Positions 48,471 through 60,870 of a stretch of 64,000 nucleotides of DNA are shown in pieces. Where the stretch lies: positions 158,402,845 through 158,466,844 of the forward strand of contig OW799233.1 of NCBI GenBank assembly GCA_941918925.1, read 5' to 3'. Position numbers and translations under genes: made by a program. The notes under the pieces were generated by a model. That model worked only from the letters and a program-made list of their open reading frames with translations. It was not told where the DNA came from and made no database searches. Each line of letters starts with the position of its first letter. The first letter of the stretch is position 1. The stretch comes from Phyto melanocephala. Taxonomy: Eukaryota > Arthropoda > Insecta > Diptera > Rhinophoridae.

Positions 48471-49245
48471 AGTACATAAGATCGTAGCAAATAATGACAA
48501 TATCTGTTCCAGCAAGGACGCTTCGCCTCTCCTTAAAAAAATTATATTTATACAAACGCGGTTATTCAAGAAAGTCACAGATATGCTTGCCGAAAGGTCA
48601 TTATTGGTTCTAAGACTTAAACAAAAATATAAAAAAAAACTTAACTTTAATAAAACTTTAATCGTTGGCTGACTAACTGATGCCTTCGGTCAGAATCTCA
48701 CAAAAATTTATTACAACTAAATTTATTTTTATCGATTGCGATGAAGGGTATAATATAGAAAGGTTTTATCAATTATAATTTTTTTTACTTGTAGTTTATA
48801 TTTAATGCGTTGTAAAAGTTGTGTCTATCTGTCTGTCTTATATAAATTCTGTGTTAGTAGATGAATTTCCATTAAGAACCGTGACTATTCTGTTAAATAT
48901 TTTGTACGAGTGAGAATATTTTTGGTAGCTTTTATTTTTGTTTTTATATGTATACAAAAAAATGAAGGTAGTAAAGAATGACCTTAATGTCATTGTCAAT
49001 TCTAATCCTATTCCCTCATCCATTATAAAGCAAGCAAATGAAAATACATAAAAAACAACATGAAAATACGCTTTCTTACATTAACATGAGTGAGATCTGA
49101 CTTTGAGCCAAATAAATATGACAAAATATTTTCTTAAGTAAAAAAAATGTTTATAAAGAGATATCCAAAAGATTGTCTAATATATTTAGGAAAGTTATAA
49201 AACACAAGACAGTTCCTTAAGGGGCTCAAAAAAAAAAAAATAAAA

Positions 49246-50168
49246 ACAAGTTAGAGTGCTATATTCGGCCGTGCCGAATCTTATGTACCCACCACAACGC
49301 GTAGTCATGCAATAACAATTGTTTGTATCACCATTTATCTTATACTAGCCAAACCCGGCGCGCGTTGCTACGCCCCTTAATGAATTTGAAATGCATTCTG
49401 AATTTTAATTTTATATCAAGTGCAAAAACCTAAATATTATAATTTTTTTTATGGGCGTGGCATTGCCCACTTTTTTAATCGCGAAATTGTAAAGTCATAA
49501 CAGCTCAATATGTGTGCGAAGTTTCAGAAGAATCGGACCAGTGCAAGTACCTCAAAATTATAATTGTTTTTATGGGCGTGGCCGTGCCCACTTTTCTTTT
49601 CACGAAATTCTAAAGTCATAATAGCTCAATATGTGTGCAAAGTTTCAGTATAATCGGTCCAGTGCAAGTACCTCAAAATGATACCTGTTTTTTATGGGCG
49701 TGGCACTGCCTACTTTTCTAATCACGAAATTATTTAGGCATGGCAGTTCGATATGTGTGCAAAGTTTCAGAAAATTCAGTCCAGTGAAAGTAGCTAAAAC
49801 TGATAACTAATTTTTTGTGGGCGTGGCCCCGCCCACTTTTTAATCACGAAATTATAAAGTCATGACAGCTTAACATGTGTGCAAAGTTTCAGAAAAATCG
49901 GTCCAGTGCAAGTACCTCAAAATTTAAACTTTTTTAGGGGCGTGGCCCCGCCCACTTTTCTTATCACAAAATTTTTTAGTCATGACAGCTCGATATGTGT
50001 GCAAAGTTTCAGAAAAATCGGTCAAGTGCAAGTAGCTAAAACTGATAACTAATTTTTTATGGGCGTAGCCCCGCCCACTTTTTTCCACCCATAAACACTC
50101 CCTGGTATGTGTACAACAACTTACCAAAGTTTGAGCCCGATCGGTTTTACAGTTTCGGAGTCTATAGC

Positions 50169-50203
<35 letters not shown>

Positions 50204-50698
50204 TTCACTTTTATATATATAGATGAAGTACGTACATACTTACATATAGAAAACACACATATATAAAAATACCACATTGTAAAATTATAAATTGAGTTTA
50301 CGTATGCATATTAAAAAAAAAACAATTAAAAAAAACAATAAAAAAAATATAAAAAATATATATATGTATAATATATAAAATAAAAAAAAAAAATATATAT
50401 AAAAAAAACTTTTTCTCAGTTGTTTATGTACCGATGTTTCTGATTTTCGATTCCGATCTACTCCCGAATATTTCTGATATTTTAATACCTACCCAAATCC
50501 ATGCGATTTCGGGGGGCTTCAAAAAGTTGATTTCAACATACACTCGGACAGACGGACAGACTGACAGAGCTTAATCGACTCCCCTATTCATAAGCTTTCA
50601 GAAAATATATACTTTATGGGGTCGGAAATGAAATTTGTAGAAATTTCACACGTAATGACAAACCTATATAAACCCTTCTTCACTGTGTAAAGGGTATA
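49246..50698 (-). repeat. mini-me-like repeat split by a Helitron-like insertion
   Basis: In reverse orientation: the 3' block (CTATATTCGGCCGTGCCGAA, ACAATTGTTTGTATCACC) occupies 49246-49344, and the remainder, ending CACTGTGTAAAGGGTATA, occupies 50224-50698 and includes the GACAGACGGACAGACTGACAG tract. The two halves join into a normal copy when 49345-50223 is removed. Confidence 0.7.
49345..50223 (-). mobile_element. Helitron-like non-autonomous element with six tandem units, copy 2
   Basis: Same ends as the copy at 29610: 5' TCTATATATATAAAAGTGAAAC and 3' GGGTTTGGCTAG, flanked by A and T with no duplication. Six units with the GGGCGTGGC motif near 49451, 49571, 49697, 49818, 49938 and 50060. 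The (AC)n tract is about 15 units here. It is nested in a mini-me-like repeat, which supplies the empty site by comparison with 6690-6715. Confidence 0.7.
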
Positions 50699-51429
50699 AA
50701 AAATCCAATGAATGTGTACCACATTAAAAAAAAATTACACAAACAAGTGATCAAACAGTTTTTAAAATTATTTATCAAGTAATGTGTATAGTGACTGGAT
50801 ACAAACATTTCATGTCATGTTACGCTGCGAGGTACGGAGCATTCTTTTTCACTGTTTTTCTTCACTGTTTGGTAAAGAACAATTACTAATCAATTTGGAA
50901 TCAGATGTGTAGAAAGATTTCATGAATATTTGAAATGTTTCTAAAAAAAATATAAAGACATTTTTATAAATTTTAAAAGACAATTTTCTAAAGAAAGAAA
51001 ATAAATGAAATAAAAATTTTCTATAAAACAATAGCCTTTAAAAGAAATATAATTTAACCACATTTTCTCTTAAAGGAAACTTTAACGAAACTTATTAAAA
51101 AATATAATTCAACGTTATTTTATTTTAATAGAAACTTTAACAAAATTTTTTTGTATTTTACAGTGCATTTAGTCTAATAGATTTGAATTAAAATCTTTCT
51201 TAATTGGTATACCGTTTTTACTACAGTTATTTTTGACAAGTGTTTATTTTCGTCATGCTTATGTTAAAAGCTTTATTTACCTTGAGCCTTTAAATGTCAA
51301 ACTTTATATATAATAAAATGATCGCCCATTTGCAACCATCTTGAAAATAATGGTCAAATATTTCTTTGGTTAGCAGAAGTAGATCTCTTAGTCTTAGAGA
51401 CACAGACTTCTGGGCGAACATGTACTCGA

Positions 51430-51670
51430 TGGCCTCTCTGCGATATCTTAAGTTGGACTGAACTATCTACTGAGATACCTAACGGCCACGGGGTGGATCT
51501 ACTACCTTTACTACTGGATTTATTCTGAGATACATTGGAACTGACGAGTGATGTGGTCTTGTCAAAACGGTATCATACAGACTCCACTTGACTGTTTGCG
51601 TGCAGTGACCTACCACGTTAACCAACCCACCAAGATCTCTTAGTACTTCTATATTAGATATTGTCAAAAT
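51430..51670 (-). pseudogene. Possible LINE RNase H C-terminal fragment
   Basis: A - strand frame with VLRDLGGLVNVVGHCTQTVK resembles the 'L-x-x-LVG-x-x-TGHC' segment that follows RNase H in I/Jockey-type LINEs. The local GC content is higher than the surroundings. Short and isolated, so the call is weak. Confidence 0.35.
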
Positions 51671-51820
51671 TAGGTGACGAAGAAGATTTCATTTTGTATG
51701 GGAAATCAACTATATTTTTCTCTTTATAGTCCAGTAGATGGACCGATTCGTAAATTTAACCGTTTTCTTTGTTTATGCATTAAACATGCAGAGCTGAACA
51801 TTTGGTATATACAGAATTAT

Positions 51821-52110
51821 CATACCCTTAATCTGTGGTAGCTTTGTCGTTCCGTGTGTCTTCTACAAAAATTTCCAATCCTATAAACTATATATTTTTC
51901 GAAAGCTTATGATAGGGGAGTCGATTATTCGTCTGTCACTGTGTTGGTTGAAATCAACTTTTAGATCCCCTACATATTGTATACGGGAATATATTCCAAC
52001 TGAAAATCAGCATAATGACCGTATAATTTTTTGAGATATAAGCAAAAAAACATGACTGACTCTGTTTTTTCTCATATTTTTACCATAAAAATATTAATTT
52101 GTTGGCTATA
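51821..52110 (+). repeat. Diverged mini-me-like repeat fragment
   Basis: CATACCCTTAATCTGTGG, 'CCTATAAACTATATATTTTTC', 'GGGGAGTCGATTATTCGTCTG', 'TTGAAATCAACTTTTAGA' and 'GAGATATAAGCAAAAAAAC' follow in the family order. The 3' end is not recognisable. Confidence 0.5.
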
Positions 52111-54655
52111 AGATAATTTATAGACACGTCTGTTACTATTTATAGATTAAAATGTCTCTAGAGATATTCGTAAATTTGTTTTGAGAAATCGGCAAAGTTA
52201 TAGGCAAAAAATATTTAGAAAATATATATATTTTTTTAAATATATCAAATTGCTTAAGTTTCTAAACAAATTTTGGACTCGCCTAATACACGAAATTAAG
52301 GCTATAGTCTTGAAAAACTAAGAAATCGGCTTGCATCTAACTGAGATATCAGCACCAAAGTGCAACTTCTTTGGTGTTTTTCCTAAAATTTACAAAATTT
52401 TTTAGCTTGACAATCGACAGAATCTTTATGTGTGAAAGGGCTTGGCTAGCGAAAAGTTTAAAGCAATGATGGCCGTCATTATAAAATGGCGTACATTAAA
52501 TTATTAAATAGGTTAAATCTAGTAAATATTTAAATATGTACCCTCTACATTTCTCTCAATATTGGTACCAAACGAAAGGGCTTGACCAGTATGTAGAATA
52601 TAACTAACTTTGAAAAATTTTAAATCCAAGATGGCGTCCTAAATAAAAAAAATCTTTACTTCTTTCTATTTAGTATTGCATTCAAAAATATGAGAATGAT
52701 TTTAATTTATCGGCCTTTTTGTGGCAAAGCATTTAAGATTTAAAATTATATACAACTCAATACATGTTTTATGCCAGTTGATACCGAAAAAAAAATATGA
52801 CAACGAAATTTGCATCGATTTGGTAAAGACGAAAAAAAAATATTAAATAATAACAAAATTTTAACAAAAAATTGCTTTCATTTACATATGTATGTATGTG
52901 AATACATACATACATACATAATTTTTGCTTTAGTTGACTTGTTTTGCTTAAAGCAATATAACATGGCTTACATGTACTATACATATTGTAATGTCAGGCA
53001 TGTGTGTCGATTTGAGTGAGTGTTCAAAAAGAAAGTGAGTGGAACACAAACGAGTAAATAAAATACATATTGAATGAAAGGAAGAAGTAATTAATGTGTG
53101 CCTAAAGAAAGTATGTCTACTGAGATTAAATAGTGATTAAATTTAATTCCCAACAAACATTCCATTGTGCCTTAACAGAGATTCAATACATCAATCAATA
53201 CATATTGGATGTTTAAAAACTTGGATAATAATCGGTCTTTATGTTTAATTCATTCTCTAAATTATTGCAATTTTATTTACTATTTCATAGACCATAATGT
53301 ATATATACATACATATCACATAATTTTTTTATTCAAAATATAAAAGTAGTTTTTCTAATCTTTATTACAAAGCGGAGATAATTAAATTTGAACCTTAGAA
53401 ATGATCATTCATGTAAATCACTAAAACGTAGATAAATCCACGCTCAAAGTCACATAAATTAAACAAAATATTTCAATGACCTCTTCAAATAGTTACAACA
53501 AAGTGATTTATTAGACTATGGTCCAACAAGATTTATACATTTTAATAGAGTCTGTCTGGAAATCATAAAGACAAAGACAATTCAGGAATAATACGAATGA
53601 GTATGAAAAAAAATTTACATATTTTATATGAATATTATTAAACAGATTTCATTGTTTATTTTTTAGACAAAAAAGAAAAACACCAGCATACAGCACGGTG
53701 TGACAAAAAAAAAAAATATATCTTGATAAATTATGATAAAATATTCACAATTGCTAGTGTTTTATTTTTGAAATGGCAATTAACTAAATAAAACAGTACG
53801 AGATCTAATAGTTAGTATGTAATAGACTAGAGTAAAGCACTTATGTAAGTATTAAAGAAAAGTGTTTATACTATATGCTTGTTTAAAATTATGGGGGCTC
53901 ATTTCTATTCGTTTCACACCATTCGTTTTCATACACTTTTTTTGTACTATTTTAAACAAAAACAACAACATTTGTTCCAAATGAGACTTAAGTGAAATTT
54001 GCATAAACTTTCAACTGACTGCAAATGGTAATGACATTATTATAAACAGTTTTTTGTTTTGTTTTGTTTTTTTTTTTTTTCTTTAAAAACTTTTACTTGT
54101 TTCTATTTAAGCTTTAGCTATAGAAATCAGCAAAGAAAAATTAAAAAAAGTCTGCAGGGGGTGTTGCTTGGGAAATTGTGGCATGTTAGTTAGACATTTA
54201 AAAAGCAAGAGTGTTTTGATTTAAACACACAAATGTATAATTTAATTGTTGTCTATTAATTTAGTATTTGTTGTTTTCTTAAAAAATTCCCACCAACAAC
54301 TTTTTGAATTATGTAAGCAGTGGCGACTCCATTCCCTTACCGCTATACATAAATGGAACTGCTTAATTTGTTTGCATACAAAAGCACAACAAAGTGTGTC
54401 CTCTAAAGCTCTAAACATATAGACGACACCAGACTTCACAACTTCTTTAAATGCTGCCAACTTCAAATGCTGCTCTGAAGTCAGCTTCATAATTATTTTG
54501 AAGACAGCAACAACATAATAATCAGCTGATGTGTATTTTAGCAATACAAATTTCAGGGATGCCGCATATATATTTTATAATGAATAAAATTAAAGTTTTT
54601 GATAAAAAAATGTAATAATATCACGAAAAACTATAAAAACACATGCACAGAAAAA

Positions 54656-56059
54656 ATTTTTATTCAAAAAAGTTCAATCAAATTTATAACTGATTTATTG
54701 AAAAGTTTTAATAATATTTTTAACTCATTTAATAAAATTTATTAATAAGTTTTGAGTTTGATTGAAAAACAAATCAAATTTTGTAATTAAAAAAAAAATT
54801 GAATAGGAACTTACGTAAAAATGTCAGAAAAATAAATCAAAAGGATAAAATAATAAAATTAAATCATATATTTTTAAAAATATAAAGCAGAAACGATATT
54901 TGTTCGACGAAGCGCATTTTTAATTTAATACAATTTTGGTTCCTAGAGAATGGTGATCCGTACCACAAATTGGAGACTACAAAGGATAGTTTGCATAAAT
55001 CATTTGAGGGTATAATAACGACGATGACGTAGGTTGGCCATTAAAACCGTATGAAATAACATTTTATAAAATTTTTCTGTAGTCTGTCGCATGTCAATGA
55101 TAACACTGCTCTGCAAAAAATAATTTTTTGTCTTCCCATTTAATAAAACTATGTGGACTATATGGATTTTGACGCGCTGAACTCAAAGCCGTTGTCGGTT
55201 TTTTTCCATCGGATCGGGATTTTTTTTTATGGGCGTGGCAAATTTTCCCCCCTAAATTAGTCAGGTACGGAGACTTATTTCCTCCTAACTCGAGAACCAG
55301 TCATCCGATTTTCAAAAGTAAAACATTAAAAATTGTGTAACAAAATTTTATTTATTTTAATGGAATAAAATTTTTCTCTATCTCTTATCGTTTTGGAGTT
55401 ATTTAGAAATTAATGGAGAAAAAAAAATTTTTTTGTGCATAATTCGTAATATTTTTCAATTTAAAAATGGAATTAAAAAAAATATAAGGCAAATATTCAA
55501 CATTTTAAACTTTTTTCTTTCTTCTTTTTCTTTTAACTTTCTTTCTAGGCCGTTAACACCAATTCATAGTGAAGTTTCGTCATTGGATAACGCCAACAAT
55601 ACCTACATATGTACTTACAAACATATTTAAATAATATTTTTATTATTGCTAGTTTGTTTACCACTAATTTAATTAAATAATTTTTATACAAAATATATGT
55701 ATGTAAATATAAGTAAATGTATGTATTAATTCTAAAACCAAATAAATAAAATGTATACATCTTTCATCTTCTATTTGGAAGAGTTTTAATTGTTATAGTA
55801 AATATTTTATATAGATTAATACAAAAATTTCAATTATAGACAAGATTGGATTAATTTAAAGTAATATTTTAAAATTACAGAATTTTCAATAAATTTTTTT
55901 ATACATTGTTAATTGATATTTTACCAAAAACTTTTTCAATTAAACTATTAATTTTCATTTAATTAATAGCATCATTTCGATGATTGGAGCAAAATCAAAT
56001 ACAAATTTAATTTATAATATTAATTTGGTAATTAAAATTCATATTTATTTTTTTCTGTG
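54656..56059. mobile_element. TA-flanked TIR element, copy C, probably with internal insertion
   Basis: Left end CACAGAAAAAATTTTTATTC (the expected TA before it has become TG) and right end ATTTATTTTTTTCTGTG followed by TA. The right 200 bp closely follow copies A and B. The centre (about 54830-55790) is unrelated to them and includes a GGGCGTGGC-bearing segment near 55230. Confidence 0.5.
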
Positions 56060-56777
56060 TACATTAATTTCTTTGTTGTATTTTTGTAATGTTCTTTTAT
56101 GTTTTATATTCAAAATAAGTTTTCGTTCTTATTTTTTCAATTTAATATATAGATTGGCAACACTATATTTGTTTATTGCTGCCCGTCAAAATAGAAAATA
56201 GCCTAAGTTGCCAGCAGCAGCAAATGCTGTTATGCAGTCGTGCTTCTGTGCTGCCGTCAAAATAATCGTTTTCATTTAAACACATGGATTTTATTTTTGT
56301 CATATTGCTTCTTGCTGTCTACTGTCGTCTATGTGTTTAGAGCTTAAACTGCTTATTATTTCAGCAGAAGAAGAAAGGAGAGAAACATTAATTTTAATAG
56401 TTATTTTTTGTTAATATTTCTCCCTGTCTGCTACCTCTTCCAGCAGCACGTAGGGGCAAGGCTTGATTAACCTCTTGCTGGTATCTCTTCTTAATTGCAA
56501 AACAATTTACCTTTGAAGTGAGAATTCACATTTAAGCACTTAGTAAGCGATTCAAGAGGAGCTTTTGTGTAATAAAGTGTTTGGATGGGTTTCTGCTTTG
56601 TTTTAGATTATTAAATTGAAGCTGTTTGTTAAAACATGTTAAAATATTAAAATACTTCGCAATGAAATTATAAATTAAATAAATTTGTTGACATTTGGTG
56701 TTCAATATAAAGAATTTTTTGTCTTAACCCAACAAGAGACTACTACTTCTGTTATACTAACAATTCATACAACTATA

Positions 56778-57430
56778 CACAGCAAAAAATATTGCTTAAA
56801 TTTTTTAAACTAATTGACTTTTTGCTTTGTTTTTAAATTCTAATTATATTTTTCATTTATTTAATTACTTTTTTTAATTGATATTAAGCATTTTCAAAAA
56901 GCACAGAGATTTCTGTCAGTTAAAAAAAAATTAAAAAAAAAAAATTTTTTTAAATGACATTTTCTTAAAATTTGATTTTCAAGGGCAAATTTGATGTAAT
57001 TGTTATCCAATTAGTAGAATAATAAAAAGTACTGGCTAATCTGTAGAAGATAGTTCTGGTAATTGCACACATTTAATAATATGTATTCTTTTTAATATAA
57101 TAAAGGGTTTCAGTATCATTCCAGATGTGTCCAAAGCCAATATTTCCTGGTATATTACTTAAAGCAGTTTTAATAATTTATATTACTGATACAATAAATG
57201 CTTTAATAAGTCCTAAAAATTTCAATTAAATGCGTTATTAGATTAATTAAAATAATTTTTTAAAATTATGGAAATTTTAATTAATTTTTTAATTGATATT
57301 TTCTGCAATATTTTTCAATTAAAACTATTAATTGTTATTAAATTCATTTTGATGATTGAAGCAAAATTTCAACAATTTTTTAATTAATAATACTAATTTC
57401 GTAAATGAAATTATATTTATTTTTTCTGTG
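56778..57430. mobile_element. TA-flanked TIR element, copy B (653 bp)
   Basis: Ends CACAGCAAAAAATATTGC and TATTTATTTTTTCTGTG, flanked by TA on both sides. Collinear with copy A, including the TTCTG|GTAATTGCACA segment near 57055 and the acceptor-like TTCATTCCAG near 57120. Confidence 0.6.
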
Positions 57431-57439
57431 TACAATTTT

Positions 57440-57640
57440 AGTTTTTCTTTAAATGCCTCTGTTGTAAAACTATTTATAGTTTTTACCTATTGCGCCAAAT
57501 GTATATATAGTTTTGACATTCCATTTGAAAATTCTATAAAATTCAGTTCCGACCCTATAAAGTATAAATTTTCTTAAAGCTTATGACTGTTAAAGTCAAT
57601 TTCCCATCTGTCTGTCAGTCTGTAGCCCCCACATGTAGCA
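57440..57640 (+). repeat. mini-me-like fragment
   Basis: 'TTCCGACCCTATAAAGTATA', 'AAAGCTTATGACTG' and 'CCATCTGTCTGTCAGTCTGT' are the 5' blocks of the family in order. The 3' half is missing. Confidence 0.45.
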
Positions 57641-57989
57641 CAGACCTTTCTGTGGCATCGATCTCTTATAAAAATTTACGAATGAATCCGGACACCCTTT
57701 ATATATATGAAATCATCATTGCTCCTACTCCGGTGGTTTCATTTGCACCTTCTTAAATAATGAAGTGAGTTTTAAAGTGCTTACGATTGTTTGGCTAAAA
57801 CGTGTTTCGATCCTTGTTGTCCTAAAAAAGAAAATTGCCAAAGTACCTTAACTTTTATATCTGTGATATAAAATGCAGGGTTTTTTGTATAAAGAGATCT
57901 TTTGCCCGTTTCTGATTTTGCTCATTTTTACCCAAACTAGTTTAGTTTTTATCAGGGTGATTCGTGTAAAGTTGAAATTGTATTTATAG

Positions 57990-58060
57990 CTATTATTATT
58001 ATTATTATTTTTATTATTATAATAATTATTTTTATTATAATAATTATTTTTATTATTATA

Positions 58061-58100
<40 letters not shown>
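57990..58100. repeat. (ATT)n microsatellite, interrupted
   Basis: About 110 bp of ATT/TTATTATAATAATTATT units. The poly-Ile open frame on the - strand is an artefact. Confidence 0.9.
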
Positions 58101-58101
<1 letters not shown>

Positions 58102-60379
58102 ATTAAAGTGATTTCTAATATTTATTTTAATTTTATAGATCACTGCCAATAAAAAATCTTCGTATATTAAAACGTTATTTTCAAATATCCTTTTTTTCAT
58201 AGAAAATTCCTTATTGACAATGGTTTCTTTAAAAGAAATTTACTTTGTTAAATTTAGTTCTCTTACTATTTCCTAATTGAGGTGCTAAGAATGGTGTATA
58301 TATGTACTCGCAATTTAACTGTACTTAAGTCATACATGCGGTCATTAAGTCTATTTACATAAATTTCAATTGGTGTTTCCGTTTGTGTTTCTTCTTTCTT
58401 ATCACAGTCTGAATACGACTACTACCCACACCACATCTATGTAAGCAGTAACTGCTGTTGCTATAATTTAAGAAAATTTTCCTAAACTTTAGTCCATCTG
58501 CTATACAAATTGTTTCGAACAATTCAACATGTTTGTAAAATATATTAAGTGTCTTAAATGGAATAAAATAAAATAAAAAAATAATAAACTTGAATTTTGT
58601 CCAGAGAACAAACAAACGTTTAATGAATTATCATAAAGATGTTATTGCATAAAATTTAATCTATATGATGTCTTGTAGTTGGTTGGGTTTATTTGTCAGT
58701 CTGTCCTCACTGTTCGTGCTTATTTTAATGTGACCTTTTTTTTGTTGCGGTTTTAGCATGCAAAATGAGTGAATAAACGAAAGAAAAAAGTGATGGAGGG
58801 ACGAGCGAAACTTTATGTATAAACGGATATTTCAATTATCTTAACTAAATAATAAAAACGGTATTTATATTGTTAAAGAAAACAAAGTTTTTATTGTTAT
58901 TAATTCTTTGAAAAGTAAATCAAGTACATGTCGGGAATGATTTTTTAATTTTTGTTTATTTAATATTTTGTCTTATTTTTTTTTCAAATTGATTGAATTA
59001 TAAGTAATTATCAATGCTAATATTTAAGTTAGTCATAACATCAGCAATTTGTGTGATTTTTAGCTGGTATTTAAGTTTAAGATAAATGTTGTTTTTAATA
59101 TTTTTTTTTTAATTTGAAGCTTTTTTTTTTGAACACTTTATGATAAAAAGTTGACTTAAGATTGAAAAATATAATTGGAAAATCTACAAATAAAAATTTT
59201 TTGAATCGATATTTTGTTTTTAGTGAAATTAAATACTTTGACGTTTGTATAATATTTTAAATTTATATTATGTAGATTGTATTGTTATAAGATAACATTT
59301 AGTTTTTCATTTCTTCGATATTATGTTTTTACTTTAAAGTCTAATAACAAATCTGTGGTAAAAGTAATCTGCTGTCAGGTATTAATTTCGTACCGTATTT
59401 TTTTACAATGTAACTAAATCCCTAGAGGCGGTTTGTTTTTCTATAAAAAATATGGTGTAAAGAGAAGTTAAAGAAAACTGTGTTCCTTTTCTTTACTCAA
59501 ACTTGTGATTGTATAAATATGTATGACAAGTTAATTAAGAAAATGAAAAAATAAGCCTTAAATACTTAAAGCGTTTTTTATTTTAAATATTTTCTATTGA
59601 CATAAATACACCCTATTTTTTCTTATTGTTATTTTGTTTATTTATTAATATTATTTTTTCTACAAAATTCTATTTAAATAATATTTAAACACCTTTTTTA
59701 TATTAGAGTATTAAAAACAATTTTATTTTGTTATAAGAAACCTAGCACAGCTGTGTCGGGTCTTTGGTCGTTGGAATCTTTTTGGGAACTTTTGTGATGG
59801 TTAACATCAAAAGTAAAGAAAAGCCCTTATAAGGTTAGTTCACACAACCGTGATTATATATTTTTAATTTTCTTTATTGTTAACCTTCACCCGTCATCCA
59901 TCAAAATTAACAACATTAAAGTCCACGAAAGAAAGGTATGTTTACATTAGGTAAATATTTGATGAAACATACGTAAATACTAAAATATAACAATTTCAAA
60001 TCTAACAAATAAGGAATTATTTCTTTGATTAAAATTTATCAATTTTGACAATCAATATCAATCCATTTTTGTATGCAGACAAGTAAAGTGTTCTGCTGGT
60101 GTTTCAAAAACATAATTTACTACATAAAATTTTTTCATGAATAAGGACATAAGATGGCTTAAGAACACACATACGCATTCACAAAAAATCATGGTAACAC
60201 TTATTTAGGCAAATATTTACCAAATATGAACATTCTTTAATGCAGTGATTTTAAAACTTTTTATTCTATATTTAGGAAGAAAAATGCCTACAAAAAGAGA
60301 AATTGTAAAAAATTTCTTTTAATTAATAACGAAATGTTTAACGGAAAAATTATAAAGCAACCGGTTTTATAGTTTGGAT

Positions 60380-60870
60380 CTCATACAGACGAAAATTTGG
60401 TAGAGAAACCTGCTATTTAACTACTAAGAGGTACTCGGAGCGTTTGAATCACGATACCAATTTACGACATATATTTCAATAAATGGTCATATAAGGAAGC
60501 CTAACTGCAAAGTTAATCAGACAGTCTAAGAAATTTACAACGTTCGTGTGAATTTTTGGCGACAACGATCACCGCCTTCTGCAGCAATCAATTGCAACCA
60601 ACTTTTGTTGGAAGATAATAGAATGATATAAATATAAATAAACTTTTTCATTGGTCATCAAGATTGTACGATGTGACACCTCTCGACTTCTGTTTGTATG
60701 GTTTTCTGAAGTCGCAGATTTATGCCAATAAAGGCCATGACTGACTATCCTACAAAGTCGTGCGATTATATCAAATAAAAATTGATATGCTATAAAAAAA
60801 TTGCAACACAATGTGTGATTGGATGCCATACTATCACACTTGCATTAAAGAAAGCAACTTGATCGCACAG
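60380..60870 (+). pseudogene. Tc1/mariner-type transposase relic
   Basis: The + strand reads YDVTPLDFCLYGFLKSQIYANKG (around 60670-60735), which is the 'CDLTPLDFFLWGYLKS.VYANKP' block holding the last catalytic Asp region of this insect transposase family. Upstream pieces (RYSERLNHDTNLRHIFQ, LLQQSIATNF) are in broken frames. No TIRs found. Same superfamily as the relic at 24007. Confidence 0.6.

Noticed and set aside
49924..50277. 117-codon frame with a Cys-Val run
   Set aside because: Reads through tandem units and (AC)n of the Helitron-like copy; no protein family.
54242..54544. 100-codon - strand frame (MLKYTSADYYVVAVFKIIMK...)
   Set aside because: No splice sites, no similarity that I recognise and no flanking gene evidence; length is possible by chance. 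It deserves a search but is not supported.
57952..58200. Poly-isoleucine frame
   Set aside because: Artefact of the (ATT)n microsatellite.
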